Counted from the first letter of the stretch, positions 8,599 through 19,500 are shown. The stretch: 64,000 bases of DNA from SHZI01 sp963698405 (GCA_963698405.1 CAVOQT010000015.1:62001-126000); one strand, 5' to 3'. Numbers and translations: made by a program. The notes: generated by a model not told the origin, from the letters alone.

Positions 8599-9030
8599 TT
8601 ACTGGTCTGCCTGTTGCGCCCGGGTGGTAGTGATCCGGACCTCGACAAAGCCTAGCCTGCCAGCCACATCCATTGCGGTAACCACGGCCTGATGACTGGA
8701 CCGCCCATCGGCACTCAGCGTGACATGCCGCTCTTGGACATCCGGCATCACCGTGCGGATGGCAGCCTCCAGAGTTTCCGGACGCGCATCAACCAGCGCA
8801 CGACCATTGACCCGATACTCGCCCTGACCGGTTACGGAAATTTCCAGCTCATCGCGCTCTGCCGTGACAACTGACGCGACATCGGCCTCCGGCAGCCGGA
8901 TTGAAATCCTCGACGGACGCACGAAGGTCGTGGTCAGCATGAAGAAAATCAGCAGCAGGAGCACCACATCGATCAGCGACGTCATGTTCAGGTCCGGCTC
9001 ATCGCGGGCATTGGCGTTGCGCAGCCTCAT
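8599..9030 (-). CDS. exbD: ExbD/TolR-family biopolymer transport protein
   Basis: A 143-residue inner-membrane protein with a short cytoplasmic N-terminus, one transmembrane helix (about residues 17-37, LIDVVLLLLIFFML) and a periplasmic domain. Asp21 in the helix is the conserved protonatable residue of the ExbD/TolR proton channel. The start overlaps the upstream exbB stop as ATGA. No tonB or tol-pal genes are nearby. In pseudomonads an exbB-exbD pair occupies this same comEC-msbA position, so its partner protein is uncertain. Confidence 0.92.
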   Translation of the reverse strand: MRLRNANARDEPDLNMTSLIDVVLLLLIFFMLTTTFVRPSRISIRLPEADVASVVTAERDELEISVTGQGEYRVNGRALVDARPETLEAAIRTVMPDVQERHVTLSADGRSSHQAVVTAMDVAGRLGFVEVRITTTRAQQADQ

Positions 9031-9659
9031 TTGGACTGCCCGATGCCTTCCATATATTGCTTGCGCTGCAGGGCTGCGAGCAGGCCAATCGCGTCCTTCT
9101 CCATCTGCACCACCAGCGCATCGACCCGGCCACGCAGATAGCGATAGCCGATCAGTGCCGGAATCGCCACCATGAGACCCGCGGCTGTGGTAATCAGCGC
9201 TTCCGAAATCCCGCCGGCCAGTGCTGATGGGTCGCCGGCAGTATTGGCAGTGAGCGCCGAAAATGTCCGGATCATTCCGGTGACGGTACCCAAAAGTCCC
9301 AGCAACGGTGATATTGCAGCGATGGTGCCGAGCGTATTCAGATAACGCTCCAGTTCATGCACGACATGCCGGCCGGTGTCCTCAACGACCTCCTTCAGGC
9401 TGCTACGGTCCTGCTGCCGGCTGGCCAGACCCGCAGCAAGAATTTGCCCGAGCGGAGAACCACGCCGCAATTCCTCGATACGCTGATGATTGAGCTGGTT
9501 GGCGCTGATCCACTCCCAGACCTGGCGTGACAGATTGCGCGGCACCACGCGCCGTGGCTGCAGGGTCCACAACCGTTCAAGAATGATGGCCGCAGCAACG
9601 ACCGAACAGAGAATGATGGGCACCATCACCCAGCCGCCCGATATCACGATCTCCAGCAT
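9027..9659 (-). CDS. exbB: MotA/TolQ/ExbB-family proton channel protein
   Basis: A 210-residue protein with an N-terminal membrane helix (VMVPIILCSVVAAAIILERLW) and two more helices around residues 100-170 (TIAAISPLLGLLGTVTGMI and ALITTAAGLMVAIPALIGY), the layout of ExbB/TolQ. With ExbD it forms a proton-driven motor that energises a periplasm-spanning partner. I chose the ATG giving MLEIVISGGW because an earlier in-frame start adds non-homologous residues. The stop overlaps the exbD start. Confidence 0.92.
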   Translation of the reverse strand: MLEIVISGGWVMVPIILCSVVAAAIILERLWTLQPRRVVPRNLSRQVWEWISANQLNHQRIEELRRGSPLGQILAAGLASRQQDRSSLKEVVEDTGRHVVHELERYLNTLGTIAAISPLLGLLGTVTGMIRTFSALTANTAGDPSALAGGISEALITTAAGLMVAIPALIGYRYLRGRVDALVVQMEKDAIGLLAALQRKQYMEGIGQSK

Positions 9660-9739
9660 GCGCTCACGACCCGTCTGAACCGGCCACAACTATACATCGG
9701 TGAGCACTTGGCAGGACAGGCAACAGAACGATTGGCTGC

Positions 9740-12109
9740 TCAGGAGCAAGCCTGCAGGGGCGCTGGCCGGGCCAGCCACACACCCGGCGCTTCAGTGCGC
9801 CACCGGTGACTTAGAGACAGCAGGCCAGACGAGGACAGGTCAAACTGCAGGGCGCCCTCCTCTGCAGTATTGAGCAGACAGGCACCAGCAACCCGCCAGC
9901 GGCTGACGACATCCGGTACGGGAAAATGCCAGCGGTTGCCGAACCCGGTGGCAAACACGACATGCTGCGGTTCGGTCGCTGCCACAAATTCCACGGATGA
10001 CGAAGTCCGGCTACCATGATGTGGTGCGAGCAGCAGATCAACTGGTGGCAGCGTGCCTAGCGCAAGCAGATCGTGCTCGGCTTCTGTCTCGATATCACCC
10101 GGCAACAGGACACTAACGCCGGCAGCACTGATCAGTAGCACGCAGGATGAATTGTTGTCCGAGCTCCAGTGAGCGTTCCCTGCCGGATGCAGAATTTCAA
10201 AATGCACACCGTCCCACTCCCATGCCTGACCAGCCCGACACGGCTCGCTGCGTCCGCCCTTGGGTGCGGCACCGAGCACATCCACCTGTGGATAGCGCTC
10301 GATCACACTCCATGCACCGCCACGGTGATCGGCATCACCATGCGACAGCAGAAGACGATCAAGCCGCTGCACGCCAAGCGCCTGCAAGGCCGGTACAACG
10401 ATGCGCTCGCCGGCGTCTCCATGCCGAAACAGCGGACCAGCGTCATACAGCAAGGCATGGCTGGCAGTCTGTACCAGCACTGACAATCCCTGACCGACAT
10501 CCAGAACCATGATCCGCAAGCCACCCGCGCCCACGACCGGTGCAGCACTGGCCAGCAATCCGAGCAGCAGCAACGGACCGAGGCCGCGTACCGGCCAGGG
10601 CCGTGGCCATAAGAACCAGACTACGCCGAGCGCTGCCAGCACCAGCGCCATGAGCTGTGGCGCAGGCAGGTACCAGACCGCAAACGGCAACCCGGCACAC
10701 CAGCCGAGAAAACTGCGCCAGAGATCGAAGCAATCAGCAGCCAGCAGCAACACGGGAACCGAGGCATCCGGATTGCAGGCAGCCACGGTAGCAGCCAGCA
10801 AAGTCAGCGGCACCAGCATCAGACTGAAAGCCGGCACGGCAGCAAAATTGGCAATCGCTCCGGCCAGCGGCAACTGGCCGAAAAATATCAGCATCAGCGG
10901 CGCCAGGCAGATCGTCATTGCCAGCTGGGTCAGCACCAGCAGCCGGCCTGCCAATAGCGCACGCCCAAGGATTCGCGTGAAGAGGGCCGGTGCAGGACGA
11001 ACATCCGATCCGCTACGTAGCGGATTACCGGTAGTTGCCACCAGCGCAAGGATCGCCACACCAGCGAAGGACAACCAGAAGCCGGGTACCAGTGGCGCGA
11101 AGGGCTCGACCAGCAGCACAGCCAGTATTACCGCAGCAAAAATCGTCGGCCCGCTGACCGCACGGCGCAGGCTGAGCAATACTGCAGCAGTCAGCAACAT
11201 CACTACAGAACGCAGCAGCGGCACGCTGAAACCGGCCAGCAACCCATAGCTGGCCGCTGCGCACACCGCAGTCCAGCCAGCCCACAGCTTCGGCCGGCAA
11301 CTCATGCCCAGCGCCAGCAGACCCCGCCCCAGCAGCAGGCCAAGCAGGGCAAACGGGCCAGCCACCAGCGCGATGTGAAACCCCGAGATGGAGATCAGAT
11401 GAATGGTACCGGTACGGCGCAGCTTGTCCCACTCCTCCTCTGCCAGCGCCTGGTAGGCGCCAACTGAAAGACCCAGCACATAAGGGGCTGCCGCCCGACC
11501 TGCCAGCGGTGCCGCCATCTGGCGAGCAAGGCTCGCCCGCACCTGGCTGACGGGGCAAAGCGACTGTACATCGGCCAGCCGGCGGTTATTGCCACTTTGA
11601 CGAACCCAGCCCGTCGCACCGATCCGTTCACTGAACAGCCATCGCTCGAAATCAAAAGCGCCGGGACTTACGGAACCGCGCGGTGACCGGACACGTAACT
11701 GCAAGTGCCAGACTTCGCCCGGCCAGATCTCCGGGGCGCTGTCGTACCAGGTGACCAGAATCCGTTTCGGCACATGACTTGAGGCATCGGATACCTGCGT
11801 TTCCAGTACAAAGCGCAGCGAGCCATCCTGTAGTCGCGGAAATTCGCATATGCTGCCGCTGACGCTGATATCGGCAGGACTGCTATCCGGTGGCAGGCGA
11901 TCGGCCAGTGCTGTACTGATACTGGTGACGATGCGCACACCGACCATCACCATCAGCAGGGCCATGATCAGGCCACGCCGGCCCGCCAGCACACCACCGG
12001 CAAAAAGGATTGCAGCTGCCGCAGCCAACAGCATGCCGGTCGACGGCAAGGCCTGCCTGAACAGAAGCAGAACCGCCAACAACACTGCGAGAAGAGCCGA
12101 AGCAAGCAT
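9740..12109 (-). CDS. comEC: DNA internalization protein ComEC/Rec2
   Basis: A large (789 residues) polytopic inner-membrane protein. The N-terminal DUF4131-type region is followed by the Competence channel domain with about ten hydrophobic helices (about 190-490). The C-terminal third is a metallo-beta-lactamase-like domain with LLSHGDADHRGG and APHHGSRTSSS. In competent bacteria ComEC carries single-stranded DNA across the inner membrane, and the MBL domain may degrade the other strand. No other competence genes are in the window, so actual competence cannot be judged. Confidence 0.95.
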   Translation of the reverse strand: MLASALLAVLLAVLLLFRQALPSTGMLLAAAAAILFAGGVLAGRRGLIMALLMVMVGVRIVTSISTALADRLPPDSSPADISVSGSICEFPRLQDGSLRFVLETQVSDASSHVPKRILVTWYDSAPEIWPGEVWHLQLRVRSPRGSVSPGAFDFERWLFSERIGATGWVRQSGNNRRLADVQSLCPVSQVRASLARQMAAPLAGRAAAPYVLGLSVGAYQALAEEEWDKLRRTGTIHLISISGFHIALVAGPFALLGLLLGRGLLALGMSCRPKLWAGWTAVCAAASYGLLAGFSVPLLRSVVMLLTAAVLLSLRRAVSGPTIFAAVILAVLLVEPFAPLVPGFWLSFAGVAILALVATTGNPLRSGSDVRPAPALFTRILGRALLAGRLLVLTQLAMTICLAPLMLIFFGQLPLAGAIANFAAVPAFSLMLVPLTLLAATVAACNPDASVPVLLLAADCFDLWRSFLGWCAGLPFAVWYLPAPQLMALVLAALGVVWFLWPRPWPVRGLGPLLLLGLLASAAPVVGAGGLRIMVLDVGQGLSVLVQTASHALLYDAGPLFRHGDAGERIVVPALQALGVQRLDRLLLSHGDADHRGGAWSVIERYPQVDVLGAAPKGGRSEPCRAGQAWEWDGVHFEILHPAGNAHWSSDNNSSCVLLISAAGVSVLLPGDIETEAEHDLLALGTLPPVDLLLAPHHGSRTSSSVEFVAATEPQHVVFATGFGNRWHFPVPDVVSRWRVAGACLLNTAEEGALQFDLSSSGLLSLSHRWRTEAPGVWLARPAPLQACS

Positions 12110-12208
12110 ATTCGCAGGCGTCCAGAACCGGGATAATGCACGGGGCCGGCACCCTGCTGCGGATTGCCGGACAAGTGATACAGGGGATGTACAGCCCCAA
12201 GGTAAGGG

Positions 12209-12757
12209 ATGCCGCGTAAATTTCTAAGACGACTATCTGTTGCGTATCGCGAGAAACACGCGACACAGCCGTGGTATCTGCGGCCCTTCGGGGCGCTGCT
12301 CAGCCACCCGGTTTATTTCTCGATCAATCGTCGCAGCATCAGCAGTGCAATGGCAATCGCACTGTTCGTTGCCGTACTGCCGATGCCCGGACATACGCCA
12401 CTCGCACTGGTGCTCGGTCTGCTGTTGCGAGCCAATCTGCCGGTCGCCCTGCTGGTGATCTGGGTGGCCAACCCCCTGACCTATGCACCGATCCTGTATG
12501 TCGAATATCAGCTCGGCACTTATCTGCTGGGCCTGACACCCCAGGATTTCAGCATGGACTCGTCATGGGGTGAGCTTTTGGAACTGCTGGGCAAAGCGTG
12601 GCGCCCGTTATGGTTCGGCGCGATCGTCGGCGGGCTGCTGCTCGCCATTCTCGGTTATGGCATGACAAATGCTGCCTGGCGGGCCAACACTCTGTGGCGA
12701 TACCGGCGCCGTAAAGCACAGCGCGATACGCTTGGCGGACACGATCGCCGCTCATAA
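12209..12757 (+). CDS. DUF2062 domain membrane protein
   Basis: A 182-residue protein with two or three hydrophobic segments (SAMAIALFVAVLPMPGHTPLALVLGLLL, VALLVIWVANPLTYAPILY, LWFGAIVGGLLLAILGYGM) and a basic C-terminus. The pattern fits the DUF2062 family, which occupies the same place between comEC and lol genes in Pseudomonas. The function of the family is unknown. The start ATG has AAGG about 8 bases upstream. The gene is divergent from comEC and converges on lolD. Confidence 0.88.
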   Translation: MPRKFLRRLSVAYREKHATQPWYLRPFGALLSHPVYFSINRRSISSAMAIALFVAVLPMPGHTPLALVLGLLLRANLPVALLVIWVANPLTYAPILYVEYQLGTYLLGLTPQDFSMDSSWGELLELLGKAWRPLWFGAIVGGLLLAILGYGMTNAAWRANTLWRYRRRKAQRDTLGGHDRRS

Positions 12758-12778
12758 GCACATCGCAGCGATGCAGGC

Positions 12779-13489
12779 TCAGGAAGCCTCAGGCTGATAT
12801 TCAGCAGTAATGTCATCCAGCCGGCCATCCTGCAGACGCAGCACACGACCCATACGGGCGGCGATACGTGCTTCGTGGGTCACGATCACCAGACTCGCAC
12901 CGACCTCACGGTTAAGGTCCAGCATCAGCTCGAGCACGGTTTCACCTGTCTTGCGATCCAGGTTGCCGGTCGGCTCATCGGCAAGCACGACTGCCGGCTG
13001 CGTGACGAGTGCGCGGGCCACGGCAACGCGCTGACGCTCACCGCCCGACAACTCGCCTGGACGATGCTCCAGACGCGCACCGAGACCGACGCGCTCCAGT
13101 ACCTCGCGTGCCCGCACCCGGATACCGGCGATGGGTTCACGGCGCACCAGCAGCGGCATCGCCACATTTTCCAGCGCCGTGAACTCGGGCAAGAGATGAT
13201 GAAACTGGTAGACGAAACCCAGATGCCGGTTGCGAATCAGTCCGCGCTGGGCATTATCGACTGCCGAGAGATTGTGGCCGCGAACGCGTACTTCACCAGC
13301 CGTCGGCGTGTCGAGACCGCCGAGCAGCTGCAGCAGGGTGGTCTTGCCTGCACCCGAGTAGCCAACGATCGCGATGCGTTCGCCCGGTGCGACGCTCAGC
13401 TCAATGCCATTCAGAACATTGATGACCACTCCGCCTTCCACAAAGCGCCGGGTCAGGCCATGACACTCGAGCGACGGCACATCATTCAT
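12779..13489 (-). CDS. lolD: Lipoprotein-releasing system ATPase LolD
   Basis: A 236-residue ABC ATPase. Walker A is GYSGAGKTTLLQLLGGLD, the signature LSGGERQRVAVARAL, and Walker B VVLADEPTGNLD, as in the MacB/LolD subfamily. LolD powers extraction of outer-membrane lipoproteins from the inner membrane by LolC and LolE and their handover to LolA. The start overlaps the upstream permease stop by 3 bases. LolA and LolB are not in this window. Confidence 0.95.
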   Translation of the reverse strand: MNDVPSLECHGLTRRFVEGGVVINVLNGIELSVAPGERIAIVGYSGAGKTTLLQLLGGLDTPTAGEVRVRGHNLSAVDNAQRGLIRNRHLGFVYQFHHLLPEFTALENVAMPLLVRREPIAGIRVRAREVLERVGLGARLEHRPGELSGGERQRVAVARALVTQPAVVLADEPTGNLDRKTGETVLELMLDLNREVGASLVIVTHEARIAARMGRVLRLQDGRLDDITAEYQPEAS

Positions 13490-14729
13490 AACGCAACACC
13501 TCGGCCGGCGCGGTCAGTGCACCACGCCAGGCTGGATAAACCGTGGAAACCAGACTGAGTACCAGACCGATTCCCGCCACCTGCCAGACATCTGACCACA
13601 GCAGTCTGCTCGGCAGCTCGCTGATGAAATAGACATCCGGCGCAAGAAACTGGAAACCGCTGATCCGCTCGATCAGCGCAGTGATCGAACTGACGTTCCA
13701 TGCACCCAGCACGCCCGCCACTACGCCAACGACAGTACCCACCAGACCAATGATGGCACCCTGACATACAAATATCGTCATGATTGCCGCCGGCGATGCA
13801 CCCAGCGTGCGAAGAATGGCGATCTCACCCCGCTTGTCGCGTACGACCATCACCAGTGTCGAGACGATATTGAATGCCGCAACCGCCACGACCAGCAGCA
13901 GAATCACGAAAACTATGGAACGAGTCAGCTGTATGGAACGAAAGAAGTTGCCATGCTCGCGCGTCCAGTCGCTGACATAAGCGCCCTCACCCCAGGTATT
14001 CGCTACCGTACGAACCACTGCTGGTGCCTGCAAGGGATCCCTGACGGCCAGACGCAGACCCGATACATCCTCACCGAAGCGCAACAGGCGTTGCGCATCC
14101 TGCAGGTGCAGGAATGCCAGAGAACGGTCGAACTCATACATGCCGGCATGAAAGATGCCCACAACCGTGAAGCGCCGCATACGCGGCACGACACCAGCTG
14201 GCGTCGTCGTACCCTGGGACACCAGCATGATCAACTCATCGCCTGGCCGCACCTCGAGTTGATCCGCCAGCGTCTGACCGATCACCAGGCCGAAGCCGCC
14301 GGGCTGAAGCGCAGTGAGCGAGCCCTGGACCATCAACTCGCCGAGCGCCGAAGTGGCCAACTCGGCAGCCGGATCGATACCACGGATCTGCACACCACGG
14401 ATTTCACTCTTGCCGACCAGCATCGCCTGGCCATCCACAAAACGGGCCACGGCGCGCACCTCCGGATCAGCAAGCGCCACGGAAGTCAGTGACTCCCAGT
14501 TGCTGATATGCCCGTCCAGACCGGTAATCGACGCATGCGCAACCACCTGCAGGATCCGGTTGCGCACTTCGTACTCGAAACCGTTCATGACCGACAGCAC
14601 CATGATCAGCACAGCCACTGCCAGCGCCGTACCGGTCATCGAAATCACCGAAATGAAAGAGATGAATCGGTTCCTGCTGCGTGAACGGATATGGCGCAGC
14701 GCAATGGCGAGTTCGAAGGGATGCAACAT
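13482..14729 (-). CDS. lolE: Lipoprotein-releasing system permease, LolE-like
   Basis: A 415-residue FtsX-fold permease: one N-terminal helix, a large periplasmic domain (about residues 45-265) and three C-terminal helices (about 270-410) ending in APAEVLRYE. The C-terminal stretch VYFISELPSRL resembles the LolE pattern IYFIDFLPSEL of E. coli, so I call it LolE; the distinction from LolC is moderate. It lies 20 bases after the paralogous permease and is followed directly by lolD. Confidence 0.88.
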   Translation of the reverse strand: MLHPFELAIALRHIRSRSRNRFISFISVISMTGTALAVAVLIMVLSVMNGFEYEVRNRILQVVAHASITGLDGHISNWESLTSVALADPEVRAVARFVDGQAMLVGKSEIRGVQIRGIDPAAELATSALGELMVQGSLTALQPGGFGLVIGQTLADQLEVRPGDELIMLVSQGTTTPAGVVPRMRRFTVVGIFHAGMYEFDRSLAFLHLQDAQRLLRFGEDVSGLRLAVRDPLQAPAVVRTVANTWGEGAYVSDWTREHGNFFRSIQLTRSIVFVILLLVVAVAAFNIVSTLVMVVRDKRGEIAILRTLGASPAAIMTIFVCQGAIIGLVGTVVGVVAGVLGAWNVSSITALIERISGFQFLAPDVYFISELPSRLLWSDVWQVAGIGLVLSLVSTVYPAWRGALTAPAEVLRYE

Positions 14730-14749
14730 GACTGCCGGTTCGACCTCGC

Positions 14750-16003
14750 CTACTCGTAGCGCAACACTTCAGCCGGCGCGACTGAGGCAGCGCGCAAGGC
14801 CGGATAGATGGTTGCACATGCCGTCATCAGCAAGGCGATCAAACTCACCCAGAGCAGATCATCAGCCTGCAGGTCCACCGGCAGACTGGTCAGGTAATAC
14901 ACATCGGCCGGCATGAACTCAAAGCCGAAGAACCGCTCCAGCGCGGGAACCACCGTGGCAATGTTTTTCGCCAGCAGGGTGCCGGTCAGAATTCCGGCCA
15001 GCACGCCGACCCAGCCGATGAGCAGCCCTTGCAGTGAAAATATGGCGATGATCACCCGCCGCGAAAATCCCAGCGTACGCAGAATTGCAATTCCCGGCCG
15101 CTTGTCCGTCACGATCATCACCAGTGTGGCAACGATATTGAATGCCGCAACCGCCACGATCAGCGACAGCAGCAAGGTCATCATGACCTTCTCGATACGG
15201 ACTGCGCGGAAGTAACTGGCGTTGTCACGCGTCCAGTCAGTGGTAACTGGCACCGTCCGGCCGGTAGCAGCCCAGTGTGCCGTCCAGCGCTGCAGTATGT
15301 CTGGTGCAGCAAATATGTCCGCCATCTGCAAACGCACACCAGTCACGTTATCGCCAAGACCGGCGAGCCGGGCTGCATCTTCCAGCACAAGCAGAACACG
15401 CACTGAATCGTGATCCCGCACACCGATTTCAAAAACGCCGGCAACCGTGATCTCGCGCAGACGCGAGACGACGCGCCCACCGGCATCACGTACCGGCACC
15501 ATCACCCGCACACGGTCACCGATCGCGATTCCCAGGCGCAGAGCCAGCGCACGCCCCAGCAACGCATTGAAGGAACCAGGCTGCAGCTCCGCAAGCCCTG
15601 GGCCAAAGATGTCAGCACGTTGATCGGCAAAGGCTGAGTCCTGCCCCGGATCGATACCTTCGATGACCACCCCGGCGAGTTCACCGCCATTGGCCAGCAT
15701 GGCCTCGAGTTCTACATAAGGGGCTGCAGCCACCACGCCGGGCCAGGAATTGAGGTCATCGCGCACTTCGCGCCATGCGGGATCCTGCTTGCCAGTCATC
15801 ACCGCCGCATGCCCGGTGATGGTCACCAGGCGCGAACGCAGCTCGTTCTCAAAGCCATTCATGACGGACAGAACCACGATGAGTGCTGCAACACCCAGCG
15901 CCACGCCGAGCACGGAGGCGAAACCTACCAGCGAGGCAAACTGATTGCTGCGCTGGGTACGCAGATAGCGCAAGGCCATCCAGAGAGCGACCGGGCGTAT
16001 CAC
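14750..16003 (-). CDS. lolC: Lipoprotein-releasing system permease, LolC-like
   Basis: A 417-residue paralogue of the next gene with the same four-helix FtsX layout. The N-terminus IRPVALWMALRYLRTQ matches the LolC start (E. coli QPVALFIGLRYMRG), which supports the GTG start although no strong ribosome binding site precedes it. A periplasmic domain with the Hook region that recruits LolA is expected at about residues 45-260. It is the first gene of the lolC-lolE-lolD operon, an order unlike the E. coli C-D-E order. Confidence 0.88.
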   Translation of the reverse strand: MIRPVALWMALRYLRTQRSNQFASLVGFASVLGVALGVAALIVVLSVMNGFENELRSRLVTITGHAAVMTGKQDPAWREVRDDLNSWPGVVAAAPYVELEAMLANGGELAGVVIEGIDPGQDSAFADQRADIFGPGLAELQPGSFNALLGRALALRLGIAIGDRVRVMVPVRDAGGRVVSRLREITVAGVFEIGVRDHDSVRVLLVLEDAARLAGLGDNVTGVRLQMADIFAAPDILQRWTAHWAATGRTVPVTTDWTRDNASYFRAVRIEKVMMTLLLSLIVAVAAFNIVATLVMIVTDKRPGIAILRTLGFSRRVIIAIFSLQGLLIGWVGVLAGILTGTLLAKNIATVVPALERFFGFEFMPADVYYLTSLPVDLQADDLLWVSLIALLMTACATIYPALRAASVAPAEVLRYE

Positions 16004-16092
16004 GCGAGGTAGCCCGGCAGGCCTGCCACTAGCGCAGCGGGTCGCGAGCGCAGTAACGCAATTCGGGGGGCATGTCTACGCAACAGGTGGTT

Positions 16093-16120
16093 TTTCCGAG
16101 TACAGACGGGGTGTTATAGT
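16093..16120 (+). promoter_or_regulatory. Weak predicted promoter before the small exported protein gene
   Basis: TATAGT at 16115-16120 is preceded by TG-T, as in an extended -10 element. A poor -35 (TTTCCG, 16093-16098) lies 16 bases further upstream. The start codon is 30 bases beyond the -10 box. Judged by eye only. Confidence 0.35.
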
Positions 16121-16149
16121 GAGAAGCGAAAGCTGGCAGAGAGGTTAGC

Positions 16150-16437
16150 ATGGTTATGAACACAGTTTACCGGATGCTCTGTTGCCTGGCAGTCAGTCTG
16201 CTGCTTACAGGCCCCGCTACCGCTGACACCCTGCTGATAGAAGGCGTGAAATCTGCCCAAGCCAGCGCCATAGACCGCCCAACGCGCGGCCTCAGCATGG
16301 ACAGCGTTGAAGCCCGCTGGGGTGCACCGGTCAACCGGTCTGCTGCGGTGGGAAAGCCGCCAATCACGCGCTGGGACTACCCGTCATTCTTCGTGTATTT
16401 CGAGTACGCACACGTCGTCCACACCGTTAGTCGTTAA
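16150..16437 (+). CDS. Small exported conserved protein of unknown function
   Basis: A 95-residue product with a signal peptide (hydrophobic core LCCLAVSLLLTGPATA, likely cleavage after ATA-D near residue 26). The mature part contains LSMDSVEARWGAP, ITRWDYPSFFVYF and VVHTV. The pattern, a two-helix start then short strands predicting an outer-envelope fold, recalls BamE/SmpA-type small domains, but I cannot assign it. Similar short proteins are common in gammaproteobacteria. It lies 71 bases upstream of mfd on the same strand. Confidence 0.8.
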   Translation: MVMNTVYRMLCCLAVSLLLTGPATADTLLIEGVKSAQASAIDRPTRGLSMDSVEARWGAPVNRSAAVGKPPITRWDYPSFFVYFEYAHVVHTVSR

Positions 16438-16508
16438 GCCCATCATCCAGACAGGTACGGGATGGCAGCTATGGGATAATCGCGGGCTTGCCAGCAAACA
16501 GCCGCGAC

Positions 16509-19500
16509 ATGAACAGCCTTAGCCCTGCCCCCAGCCTGCTCCCCCTGCCATTGCCACTACCGACCGGGACCGGTACCCGCCGGAACTGGGCCGGGCTGTC
16601 CGGCTGTGGCGAATCGCTGGGGCTGGCCAGTCTGCGGGCGCTGCATCCGGACTTCTGGCTGATCATCGTACCGAGCGTCGCACGGGCGGAAAGCCTCGAA
16701 GCCGAGCTGCGATATTTTCTGGGTACGCAGACCGGGCTGGCCGTATTTCCGGACACCGAAGTACTGCCCTACGACACCTTCAGCCCGCACCAGGATCTCA
16801 CCTCGAAGCGGCTGATGGTGCTGCGCGATATCGCTGCCGGGCGGATCAACACCCTGGTGGTCGCCGCCTCTACGTTGCTGCCACGCCTGGCACCGACCCG
16901 CTATATCGGCGCTTACAGCATCGCCATCTCTGCCGGCCAGAAGCTGCGCCCGGAACAACTGCGCCTGCAGCTGGAGACAGCAGGCTATCAGCGGGTCGCA
17001 CAGGTCATGGAGCATGGCGACTTTGCGGTACGCGGCTCGCTGCTCGACTTCTATCCGATGGGCTCCGCACAGCCCTTGCGCATCGACTTTCTGGACGACG
17101 AAATCGAGAGCCTGCGCGAATTTGATCCCGATACCCAGCTCTCTGGTGCAGTCGTAGCATCGCTGGAGACGCTGCCGGCTCGGGAGATGCCGGTCGATGC
17201 CGAGGCCATCAAGCAATTCCGCCAGGCCTACCGGCGCCGTTTCGAGGGCAACCCGGCACGCTCCATCATCTACCGTGAGGTATCTGAAGGGCGTATGCCG
17301 GGTGGCATAGAGAACTATCTGCCCCTGTTCTTCGATGCAACCGCCCTGCTCTGGGATTACCTGCCAGCTGCACGGCTGACAATTTCTCTGGGTGCGCCTG
17401 AAACCCTGCTCGGATCAGCATGGCAACAGGTCATCGAGCGTCATGCCCAGGCAGGCGAAAATTCCGAACGACCGGCCCTGGCTCCGCACGAGATCAACGC
17501 CACGCCGGAAGAACACCTGGTGCGGCTGGCAGGCGGACCACTGCTGGTGCTTGATGGTACGAGTGATATAGATGCTGCCAGACTGCCGCCACTGCAGATC
17601 AACACACGCAGCGAACATCCGGCCCGGCAGCTCGGTGAGTTCATCCGCGAGTTTGCCGGTCGCACCCTGTTCATCGCTGAATCGCCCGGACGCAGGGAAA
17701 TGCTCGCCGATATCCTGCGCCAGGAGAAAGTACCGGCAACGGAGGTGGCTGGCTGGTCAGATTTTCTCAACAGTCCGGCAACCAGCATGCTCGGCGTTGC
17801 ACCGCTTGAGCAGGGACTGCTGCTCAGCAGTGCTGGCATGGCGATCATCACCGAACGAGAACTGTTTGGTGAACGGACCCGCAACCGGCGGCGTCAGCGC
17901 CGGGTACGTGATCCCGAGCAGATCCTCAGCGACCTGACTGATCTGCTGGTCGGCGCACCGATCGTGCACGTTGATCACGGTGTCGGTCGCTACCGCGGCC
18001 TGACCACCATCACCCTCGATGAGATGCCTACTGAATTCCTGACCGTTGAATATGCCGGCGGTGACCTGCTGCATGTGCCGGTAGCTTCCCTGCACATGAT
18101 CTCGCGGTACACGGGTGGTTCAGCCGAAGAAGCCCCTCTGCATCGCCTGGGCAGCGACCAATGGGACAAGGCCAAACGCAAGGCCGCAGCAAAGGTCCGC
18201 GACGTCGCTGCCGAACTGCTCGAGTTGTACGCGCAGCGTGCAGCTCGCCGGACACTGCGCAGCCCGGAAACACAGAACGACTATGCCGCCTTCGCTGCCG
18301 CCTTCCCTTTCGAGCCGACCGAAGACCAGGCGACAGCCATCGAAGCGGTCATCAATGATCTCCGCTCCGATCGTCCGATGGACCGGCTGGTCTGCGGCGA
18401 TGTGGGCTTTGGCAAGACAGAAGTCGCCCTGCGGGCGGCATTTATCGCCGTATCGTCGGGCAAACAGGTTGCGGTGCTGGTGCCGACCACACTGCTCGCG
18501 CAGCAGCATCAGCAGAATTTCGCCGACCGCTTTGCCGACTGGCCATATACCGTTGAAGCCCTGTCGCGATTCCGCTCAGCCCAGGAAACCCGCAAGGTCA
18601 TCGAGGGTGTTGAGTCCGGCAGCGTCGATATCGTCATCGGCACGCACCGCCTGCTGCAGGGTGACCTGCGCTTCAAGAATCTGGGCCTGATCATCGTTGA
18701 CGAGGAGCATCGCTTTGGCGTCAGGCACAAGGAGCGACTCAAGGCACTGCGCACCGAAGCCGATGTACTGACGCTGACAGCAACGCCCATTCCACGCACG
18801 CTCAATATGGCGCTCGGACGACTGCGTGACCTGTCACTGATCGCCACCCCACCCGAAACGCGACTCAGCATCAAGACCTTTGTGACCCGCTGGGAAGCGC
18901 CGCTGATCCGCGAAGCCTGCCTGCGGGAGCTGAAACGCGGCGGCCAGGTGTACTTCGTGCACAACCACATCGAGGACATCCAGAAAATTGCCAGCGCGCT
19001 GTCTGAAATCATCCCGGAAGCACGCATCGAGATCGCCCACGGCCAGATGCGGGAACAGGAACTCGAGCAGATCATGCTGGATTTCAATCACCGTCGGTTT
19101 CACATTCTGGTTTGTACGGCAATCATCGAAAGCGGCATAGATATCCCGTCGGCGAACACCATCATCATCAATCGTGCCGATCGTTTTGGCCTGGCACAGC
19201 TGCACCAGCTGCGCGGCCGTGTCGGGCGTTCGCATCACCAGGCCTTTGCCTACCTGCTTGCGCCACCCAGAGAGTCACTGAAGCCGGATGCCATCAAGCG
19301 CCTCGATGCGATTTCGGCACTGGAAGATCTGGGTTCCGGTTTCATGCTTGCCACGCATGACATGGAGATTCGCGGCGCCGGCGAATTGCTCGGCGAGGAC
19401 CAGAGCGGCCAGATCCAGGAAATCGGCTTTGAGCTCTACAACGACATGCTCATGCGCACGATCAAGGCACTGGAAAGCGGGCTGGAACCAAGTCTGGATA

